Assembly (NCBI GenBank): GCA_035654175.1
Contig: DASRXL010000224.1
Coordinates: 1-31,477 of the forward strand
Direction of reading: 5' to 3'
DNA: 31,477 nt
Source: PNC22 sp035654175
GTDB lineage: Bacteria; Planctomycetota; Phycisphaerae; Phycisphaerales; UBA1924
Shown: positions 26,021 through 31,477 of the stretch, piece after piece
Position numbering within the stretch: the stretch's first letter is position 1
Layout of the letters: every line of letters begins with the position of its first letter
Position numbers and translations under genes: made by a program
The notes under the pieces: model-generated
Told to the model about the DNA's origin: nothing
The model's database searches: none
The model's input: only the letters and a program-made list of their open reading frames with translations

Positions 26021-27606
26021 GGCTTCGACTTCCTCCGTGTGTTCCAGCGCCCGATCCGTCGGTCGCCGCCGCCGGCCGGCCCCGTGCTCCGCCCGCGCTG
26101 ATCGGGGGCTGCTTCAGGCTCCCCGCCTCCCGCCGGGGCGCCGGACTCGCCGGCGGGGGCCTCGCCATCGGGCTCGACGTCCGTCGGCGGTCCGTCCTCC
26201 TCCGCGTCGCCCGACGCCGCCTCGTCCCGCGAAGGCGCGGCAAGAGGAAGCTCCGGTTCGGCGAGCTCGCCACCATCCTCGATTTCTGCGTGCGCCGACA
26301 GCATAGCAAGCATCGGCTCGAGCGACGTCACGTCGCGCAGATATGCGATGCGGGGGCGCCGCGACGCGATATCGATCACGGCCTCATACACGAGCCGGTG
26401 CCGGAGCTCGGGCTCCCGAGCCGCCGCCGCCTCGCCGGCGCCGAACTCGCCCGCCGCCGATGCCACCCCGCCCGGCCCGCCGTCGGGACCACCCTCCTCC
26501 ATGCCCACCTCGATCCGCACGCGCCACTGCGCGGATCGGGCGGTGAGGTAGGGCGCGGCGGCGAAGTAGTCGTCCGGAGCGAGGATGCCCTCCACGACCG
26601 GCCAGACCGGCGATCGGCGGCTCGCGGGATCGATGGCGTCGCGCGCGTCGGCGATCCGCCCCGCCTGCTCCGGCGTGATCCCCGGGATGCACGCCAGCAG
26701 CTCGCGCGGAGCATGGTTGACGTCGAGCCGACCCGGGATGAAGGGATCGCGCGACGCCGTCAGCGCGTCGAGGTAGCCGGCCCAGTCCTCCGGCGCGCGC
26801 CCCGCGGCCGCGACTGCGCTCGCGATGTCGCCGGCGCCGGCGAAGCTGCGCCCCGATTCCCGCAGCACGGCGATCTCCGCGGCGAAAGCCTCACCCAGAC
26901 GCTCGGCCAGAGCGCTGCGCAGCTCGTCGGACCATGGTTGATTCAGACAGATCCTCGGCTCCCCGCGCGAATCGTCGTCCCCGTCCAGCCCGAGCTGCAC
27001 GTTGGGATCGAACGAGAAGACCGTCACGAACTCGGAGAGCCCGTGGATCTCCGCCGCCTGCGCCCCGAGGCCGGCGGGAGGCGGGGATGCTCCGTCGTCG
27101 GGCGCTCGCCCGTAGAGCATCTCCGGCGTGATGCCCTCGATCGACAGCAGTTGCTCGGCGCTGCCGAACGGCTGCGCGGCGCGGGCGGAGACGATCGCCG
27201 CGGCGAGCTCGGCGGAGAGCCCGGGCGCTTTCGCCAGGACCTCCACGGGCGCGGAGTTCAGGTCGAGCTTGGCATTCTCCGGGACCACGACGGCCGGGTC
27301 GTCCGGCGCGAGGTCCAGGAGCCGGACGACCGCGCGAGCGCCGTCGTCGCGCGTGAAGAGGCTCCACTCCGCGGTCAATTCCGGCGCCGCGCCGTCGAGG
27401 ACCTGCTCGCGCTGCGAGGAGATCTCGGCCATGACGGCCTGAAGGCCGGACCACGCCAGGGCCCGCGACTGCGTGCGCGACATCTCGGCCCGCGACATCG
27501 TGGCCGCGGCGTCGGCGCTCACGAGCACGCCGGCCGCGATCACCACGCCGATCGCCAGGAGGAGGAGCACCGCGATGATGACGCCGCCCCGGCGAGAGTC
27601 GGTCAT
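26017..27606 (-). CDS. gspK: Minor pseudopilin GspK
   Basis: This 529-residue protein is the large tip pseudopilin that, with GspI and GspJ, starts pseudopilus assembly. It begins MTDSRRG followed by a long hydrophobic helix. The usual Glu at +5 is missing, as is normal for GspK. Two helix-hairpin-helix-like segments typical of the family are visible: KLDLNSAPVEVLAKAPGL (about 112-130) and RLDVNHAPRELLACIPGI (about 293-311). It is much longer than the usual 300-340 residues. Part of the excess is a C-terminal acidic, Pro/Gly-rich tail (about 445-529) that ends in basic residues. I chose the ATG at 27606 because it overlaps the gspJ stop (ATGA) and opens the pilin-like helix; a longer frame upstream lacks any pilin features. 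Confidence 0.9.
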   Translation of the reverse strand: MTDSRRGGVIIAVLLLLAIGVVIAAGVLVSADAAATMSRAEMSRTQSRALAWSGLQAVMAEISSQREQVLDGAAPELTAEWSLFTRDDGARAVVRLLDLAPDDPAVVVPENAKLDLNSAPVEVLAKAPGLSAELAAAIVSARAAQPFGSAEQLLSIEGITPEMLYGRAPDDGASPPPAGLGAQAAEIHGLSEFVTVFSFDPNVQLGLDGDDDSRGEPRICLNQPWSDELRSALAERLGEAFAAEIAVLRESGRSFAGAGDIASAVAAAGRAPEDWAGYLDALTASRDPFIPGRLDVNHAPRELLACIPGITPEQAGRIADARDAIDPASRRSPVWPVVEGILAPDDYFAAAPYLTARSAQWRVRIEVGMEEGGPDGGPGGVASAAGEFGAGEAAAAREPELRHRLVYEAVIDIASRRPRIAYLRDVTSLEPMLAMLSAHAEIEDGGELAEPELPLAAPSRDEAASGDAEEDGPPTDVEPDGEAPAGESGAPAGGGEPEAAPDQRGRSTGPAGGGDRRIGRWNTRRKSKP

Positions 27607-28337
27607 GGCGCCGACCCCCACCCGATCGACGGACCGCCGGGCACCACCAGCACTCGCAGGTAGTCCGGCTCGCGCGGGGTCCAAGGGATGTCTTCCGGTT
27701 CCGGAGGCAGGTCGAGGGGGCCGAAGGGAAGACCCTCCGGCGCGCTCTCGGGGTCCCCTTCGGGCGGCCCCTGCGGGGGCTCGCCCGCTTCCGCGCGCGA
27801 GCCCCGACCGCTTCGCGGCTCGAGCCAGACCGAGACCTCGATCGCGCCGGGCAGGCCCGCCTCCAGGCTGTCGAAGCTCGTGCTCCAGGCGCGGTCGCGC
27901 AGGTAGCGGAACCGGAGGCGCTCGACGTGCCCGAGCACCGGCTCGGTGAGCGCCCCTCCCGCTCCGTGCGCGGGCGTGAGCGTGTAGTCGCACGCCGCAC
28001 GGGCCTCGTCGAAGCTGAGCCTGATCGCGGCGGCGTCGAGCAGCGCGGCGGCGCCGTCGAGCACGGGATACACCGAGCGCGCCGTCACCGTGATCGACGT
28101 CTCATCGCCCAGGATTCCGGCGCTGCCATCCGGGGCCGCCGCGACGGACGCCATGAGCGCGGCCTCGAGCGTGTCGAAGAGCGCCGCCGAGTCGCGCTGC
28201 TGATCAGCCATCCTCGCGAGCTGATCGCGTCGATCGGTCATGCCGACGAAGAACGCGACCACGCCGCCGGAGAGGACGACGAGGATCGCGAGGGCGGCGA
28301 GCACCTCGACCAGGGTCATGGCGCGTGCGGACCTCAC
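27603..28337 (-). CDS. gspJ: Minor pseudopilin GspJ
   Basis: A 244-residue prepilin-like protein. The leader MRSARA is followed by MTLVEVLAALAILVVLSGG, with Glu at +5 if cleavage is before the Met. The -1 residue is then Ala, not the usual Gly. The region LRFRYLRD...WSTSFDS...LPGAIEVSVWLE is characteristic of GspJ. Between that strand and the last one (YLRVLVVP) there is a Pro/Glu/Gly-rich insertion of about 45 residues. The start is a GTG in a GTGA overlap with the gspI stop; an internal ATG six codons later would remove the leader and is less likely. GspJ forms the pseudopilus tip with GspI and GspK. Confidence 0.88.
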   Translation of the reverse strand: MRSARAMTLVEVLAALAILVVLSGGVVAFFVGMTDRRDQLARMADQQRDSAALFDTLEAALMASVAAAPDGSAGILGDETSITVTARSVYPVLDGAAALLDAAAIRLSFDEARAACDYTLTPAHGAGGALTEPVLGHVERLRFRYLRDRAWSTSFDSLEAGLPGAIEVSVWLEPRSGRGSRAEAGEPPQGPPEGDPESAPEGLPFGPLDLPPEPEDIPWTPREPDYLRVLVVPGGPSIGWGSAP

Positions 28338-28870
28338 GGCGCCCCACCGCGGGTGGACGGGACGCCGGAGGTGGAGGCCGAGCCCTGTTCGAATGCATCC
28401 AGCGCGTCGGCGGCGTCGGGGGCGAGGCGCACCAGCTGGTGGAGCGCGAACGACGCCACGATCCGCTCACTCTCCGGCGCCGGGCGCTTCACGGCGGTGA
28501 CGATGACCTGCGTAAGCCCCGGGAACTCCGACGCGACCGTCTCGATCTGCACCTCCCAGAGCGACGGAGCGGGCGGTATGTCGGAGAAGCCCGCGTCCGG
28601 GGCGCCGAGCAGCGGGTCGGACGCGGTCTCGGGCTCCCACGCGGGCACCGGACCGGCGAGGTTCTGCACGGTGCCGAGACCGGCCTCGAGCTTCGCCATC
28701 GTGGAGCGGGCGAGGTTCACCGCCTCGGTCAGGTCGCGCGTGCGCTCCGCGCCGCTGATGCCCTGGGAGACGGCGCCGAGCACGGCGATGGCGGTGAAGA
28801 TGAAGATCGTGAGCGCGAGCATCAGCTCGAGCAACACCCAGCCGTGCCGACACGCCCGCTCCGCGGTCAT
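28334..28870 (-). CDS. gspI: Minor pseudopilin GspI
   Basis: A 178-residue prepilin. The leader MTAERACRHG is cleaved before WVLLELMLALTIFIF, with Gly at -1 and Glu at +5, the standard type IV prepilin signal. The early helix motif ISGAERTRDLTEAVNLARS, and the position between gspH and gspJ, fit GspI. The ATG at 28870 overlaps the gspH stop (ATGA). Part of the tip complex with GspJ and GspK. It is longer than typical GspI (about 120-130) because of a Pro-rich region (residues near GPVPAWEPETASDP) in the globular domain. Confidence 0.88.
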   Translation of the reverse strand: MTAERACRHGWVLLELMLALTIFIFTAIAVLGAVSQGISGAERTRDLTEAVNLARSTMAKLEAGLGTVQNLAGPVPAWEPETASDPLLGAPDAGFSDIPPAPSLWEVQIETVASEFPGLTQVIVTAVKRPAPESERIVASFALHQLVRLAPDAADALDAFEQGSASTSGVPSTRGGAP

Positions 28871-29553
28871 CGGTCGTCCTCCGTCCCGTATGGGAGGAGC
28901 GAATCGGCAGGGTCGGCATCCCCCCGCTGCGCGAATCCTTCGGAAACGCTCGGCAGGCGGCGGACGTCCACGCGGCCGGTCAGCGGGCGGAGGTACACGG
29001 CTCGACGGTCGCCCTGACCCGAGACGATGTAGGTCGGACGGGCGGGGCGGCACCCGCCGTCGGGGAAAAAGACCGCGATCTCGTGCCGCTCGGGACCCGG
29101 CGCCTCGTCGCCGACGTTCAGCGGGAGCCGCGGCTCGGTGAGCGCGTCAGGAGTCTCGACCGGCGGGGCGTCGGGGCTTGCCTCGTCAGCCTCGGGGAGA
29201 GCGCCGGAGAGCTGGACCTCGCCGAAGCGCGCGAGCTCGATCCGAGAGGAGAGCCCCTCGGCGGGCGGTGCGGGCGCGTCGCCGGGATCCGAGGGCGGCC
29301 CGGACTCGCCACCGGGCTCCGCGTAGAGCGCCCATTCGTCCCCCACGCGCTCGGCGACCAGCGAGACCGGAGCGCCGCGCGCCATGGCCTCGGCCTGCAC
29401 GAGCGCCGCGGCGGCATGGAGAGACCGCTCGGCGTGCCCGATCTGCGCACCCGCGACGCGGGACGCGAGCGAGGGCAGCGCGACCGCGCTGATCGCCACG
29501 ACCAGGGCGACCACGATCATGATCTCGAGCAATGTGAAGGCTCCGCGACGCAT
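28867..29553 (-). CDS. gspH: Minor pseudopilin GspH
   Basis: A 228-residue prepilin. The leader is MRRGA, then FTLLEIMIVVALVVAISAVALP with Glu at +5, giving Ala at -1 instead of Gly. The segment SLHAAAALVQAEAMARGAPVSLV is the typical GspH/FimT pattern (helix followed by the first strand, with an Arg-Gly turn). A long acidic, Pro-rich insertion follows (near PGGESGPPSDPGDAPAPP). A strong ribosome binding site (GGAGGGGG) lies 6 nt before the ATG. GspH connects the tip complex to the GspG filament. Confidence 0.87.
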   Translation of the reverse strand: MRRGAFTLLEIMIVVALVVAISAVALPSLASRVAGAQIGHAERSLHAAAALVQAEAMARGAPVSLVAERVGDEWALYAEPGGESGPPSDPGDAPAPPAEGLSSRIELARFGEVQLSGALPEADEASPDAPPVETPDALTEPRLPLNVGDEAPGPERHEIAVFFPDGGCRPARPTYIVSGQGDRRAVYLRPLTGRVDVRRLPSVSEGFAQRGDADPADSLLPYGTEDDR

Positions 29554-29596
29554 GACGCGCCCCCTCCGAGCCTCTCCGTGGCCCTCCTCCAGATGC

Positions 29597-30091
29597 TCAG
29601 CCCCCGGCCGGCGGCGGGGCCATCAGGCCGCCGCTCTCCTCACCCTCGGCGTCCTTCCGCCACGACGTGATGTCGTCGCCCTCGCCGTTCTCGTCCTCGC
29701 CGTTGGGGCCGTAGGACCAGAGGTCGTACTCGGCCTCGTCCTCGCGCTCGCTGATCTGGCGGTAGCCCCACTCGTTGCCCCAGCGGTCCTCGGGCAGAGG
29801 CTCCTCGAGATACTTGTTCCACTTCGAGACGTCCGCCTCCGGGTCGAGCGCTTCCTTGTCCCACAGGACCCGCACGCCCTCCTCGTCGGTCGGCCAGCGG
29901 TTGAAGTCGGCGCGGAAGAACTTCATCGCGCTTTTCATCGTGTTGATGTCGGTCTGGGCCAGCGATGCGTCGGCCTGCTCCTTGCGCCCGAACAGCGCGA
30001 CGCCGACGATGGCGGTGAGGGCGAGAACGATCGCGATGACAATCATGACCTCGATGAGGGTGAAGCCCCGCGCGCGAGACCTGCGGTCCAT
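29597..30091 (-). CDS. gspG: Major pseudopilin GspG
   Basis: A 164-residue major pseudopilin whose polymer pushes cargo through the secretin. The leader MDRRSRARG is cleaved before FTLIEVMIVIAIVLALTAIV (Gly -1, Glu +5). The GspG hallmarks are all present: the helix end DINTMKSAMKFFRADFNRWPTDEEG, then YLEEPLPEDRWGNEWGY and the calcium-loop region LWSYGPNGED...DDITSW. The C-terminus (about 146-164) is a short acidic, Pro-rich tail. I chose the ATG at 30091 because AAGGA lies 9 nt before it and the leader is canonical; upstream in-frame sequence has no pilin features. The gap to gspH is 43 nt. Confidence 0.95.
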   Translation of the reverse strand: MDRRSRARGFTLIEVMIVIAIVLALTAIVGVALFGRKEQADASLAQTDINTMKSAMKFFRADFNRWPTDEEGVRVLWDKEALDPEADVSKWNKYLEEPLPEDRWGNEWGYRQISEREDEAEYDLWSYGPNGEDENGEGDDITSWRKDAEGEESGGLMAPPPAGG

Positions 30092-30202
30092 GAAACAGCT
30101 TCCTTTCTGCGGGAGCATGCCCCAGGAGAACCCCGGACACGCCGATTCCGTTCTGGTGCACTCTTTGTCGTCCGGCCCCCTCGGCCCGGAACACATTAGC
30201 CC

Positions 30203-30231
30203 ACACTAGCATGAGTCCGGCGCCCGCTCAA
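30203..30231 (-). promoter_or_regulatory. Weak promoter candidate upstream of gspG
   Basis: On the minus strand TTGAGC (-35, four of six matches) and TAGTGT (-10, three of six) are separated by 17 nt, about 110 nt upstream of the gspG ATG. They lie in the 184-nt gspF-gspG gap, which has lower GC than its surroundings. A separate promoter would allow the major pseudopilin to be made in excess. The match is poor, so this is tentative. Confidence 0.3.
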
Positions 30232-30275
30232 GCTCTTTGTGCAGAGCCCGATGCCTCGTCCGAACAAAGATCGAA

Positions 30276-31463
30276 TCAACCGACGTCGCTGAGCTGCGTG
30301 AGCGGGAGCACGAGCGAGATCGCGACCACGAGCACGAAGCCGGCGATGACGGCGATCATCAGCGGCTCGACGAGCCGGATGAGGTTCGTGAGCAGCCGCT
30401 CGATCCGGGTCTCGATCGTGTCGGCGATGCGGATCAGGACGCGGTCCACGTTGCCCGCCTCCTCGCCCACGGCGAGCATCTCGACGACGTCGCTCGAGAA
30501 GAGCCCGGACTTGTCGAGGGAGGGAGCCAGCTGCGCCCCCGCGCCGACGGCATCGCCGGCCGCGGCGATCGCCTCCTCGAGCACCACGTTCCCGGCGGCG
30601 GCGCGGGAGGTGGCGAGCGCGCCCAGCATTGGGACGCCGTTGTGGAGCATCGTGCCCAGCATGCGGCAGAAGCGGGCCACGGCCACGGCGCGGACGAGCG
30701 GCCCGATGGCCGGGAGCCTGAGCGCGACCCCATCCATCCAGCGGCGCACGCCGGCGCGGCGCCGGAGCACGCCGTACGCGACGCCGCCCGCGCCGAGCGC
30801 CGCGAACGCGAACGGCGAGTACCGCCCGACGACCGTCGCCATCGCGAAGACGACCTCGGTGATGGCGGGCAGGTTGTCGATCCTCGCGAACATCGGGCGC
30901 ACCATCGGGATCAGCACGGTGAAGATCACCACGAGGATCACGACGCCGAGGGCGACGAGCACGATCGGGTAGATGAGGCTGCCGACAAGCTTGGCGCGGA
31001 GCTCGGCCTGGCGTTCCACGAACTGGCCGAGGCGTGCGACGGCATCCTCCAAGAAGCCGCCCTTCTCGCCGGCGCGGATGATCGCGACCTGGGTGGGCCT
31101 GAAGACCTCGGGACGCCGGGCCATGGCCTCCGCGAGCTCGTCGCCCTCCGCGACCGCCCCCGCGATCTCGCGGAATATCGCCGCGACGCGCGCGTCCTTC
31201 TGCCCGGCGAGCACGCGGAGCGCGCGGAGCACAGGCACACCGGCCTGCAGCATGTCCGCGAGCTGCATGTAGATCTCACCGAGGCGACGCGCGCCCAGGC
31301 CGCGCCGGCGCGAGCGCACGCCCGGCCGCTTCTCGGAGATGCGGACGGGGACGAGCGATCGCCCCTCGAGCTCGGCGAGCACGGTCTGCTCGCTGGACCC
31401 GGAGAGAACGCCGCCTATCCGCTTGCCGGTGGCGTCGAGGGCTGTGTACTGAAACTGAGGCAT
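30276..31463 (-). CDS. gspF: T2SS inner-membrane platform protein GspF
   Basis: The 395-residue polytopic protein on which the pseudopilus is assembled. The N-terminus FQYTALDATGKRIGGVLSG is typical of GspF/PilC. Two repeated cytoplasmic helical domains follow, with the paired motifs YMQLADMLQAGVPVLRAL (about 65-82) and RMLGTMLHNGVPMLGAL (about 267-283). Transmembrane segments lie at about 162-185, 216-233 and 368-388. GspF contacts GspE, GspL and GspM. The start at 31463 is only 14 nt from the window edge, so its ribosome binding site is barely visible. It is likely preceded by gspE outside the window. It is complete and of normal length. Confidence 0.95.
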   Translation of the reverse strand: MPQFQYTALDATGKRIGGVLSGSSEQTVLAELEGRSLVPVRISEKRPGVRSRRRGLGARRLGEIYMQLADMLQAGVPVLRALRVLAGQKDARVAAIFREIAGAVAEGDELAEAMARRPEVFRPTQVAIIRAGEKGGFLEDAVARLGQFVERQAELRAKLVGSLIYPIVLVALGVVILVVIFTVLIPMVRPMFARIDNLPAITEVVFAMATVVGRYSPFAFAALGAGGVAYGVLRRRAGVRRWMDGVALRLPAIGPLVRAVAVARFCRMLGTMLHNGVPMLGALATSRAAAGNVVLEEAIAAAGDAVGAGAQLAPSLDKSGLFSSDVVEMLAVGEEAGNVDRVLIRIADTIETRIERLLTNLIRLVEPLMIAVIAGFVLVVAISLVLPLTQLSDVG

Positions 31464-31477
31464 GTCGATCGGGGGCG

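Noticed and set aside
30226..30247. Stem-loop GCTCT/AGAGC between gspF and gspG as a terminator
   Set aside because: Only 5 bp, no T-tract on the minus strand, and it abuts a possible -35 element.
8833..31463. Type IV pilus locus (pilM-N-O-P-Q) instead of a T2SS
   Set aside because: PilM/N/O/P-like architecture is visible, but the gene order F-G-H-I-J-K, the GspG calcium-loop motifs, the HhH-type GspK and GspJ hallmarks point to a T2SS.

Overview
All sixteen genes I can support lie on the minus strand, so the window reads biologically from right to left. The DNA is very GC-rich. Long open frames on the plus strand are antisense shadows of the real genes. I see no RNA genes, mobile elements or CRISPR arrays, and no gene-free stretch over 300 bases. 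The organism is probably a high-GC Gram-negative bacterium. The secretin with a condensed periplasmic domain array, the PilM/N/O/P flavour of the secretion platform and the enlarged PstA loop make me favour Planctomycetota (perhaps the Phycisphaerae), but no marker gene here proves it.

Region 1 (31463 down to 8833) is a type II secretion system (T2SS) locus: gspF, gspG, gspH, gspI, gspJ, gspK, gspL, a PilO/GspM-PilP/GspC fusion, a giant gspD and a small lipoprotein gene. The genes from gspH to the fusion form an unbroken chain of 4-nt start/stop overlaps. The chain stops before gspD, which has its own extended -10 promoter candidate and a strong ribosome binding site. The ATPase gspE and the prepilin peptidase are not in the window; gspE may lie just beyond the right edge, upstream of gspF.

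The outstanding object is gspD: 4652 residues instead of the usual 600-750. It has a signal peptide, one N0 domain, about 50 tandem diverged N1-type (secretin_N, RGN-like) modules of about 83 residues each, and one ordinary secretin barrel domain with a canonical gate and signature. Groups of modules are themselves duplicated (5-module and 2-module blocks), which shows how the array grew. If the modules stack as rings like the N-domains of known GspD, the channel would be of the order of 100 nm long. That would suit a cell with a very deep or invaginated periplasm. The preceding fusion protein carries an inner-membrane assembly domain and a secretin-binding HR domain in one chain. The following lipoprotein is a candidate outer-membrane assembly partner.

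Region 2 (8663 down to 4494) is a high-affinity phosphate uptake operon, pstS-pstC-pstA-pstB, with a possible Pho box (two GTGAA units 11 bp apart) upstream of pstS. Region 3 (4321 down to 131) is sucA-sucB, the E1 and E2 subunits of the 2-oxoglutarate dehydrogenase complex of the TCA cycle. Regions 2 and 3 look like ordinary housekeeping cargo next to the unusual secretion locus.
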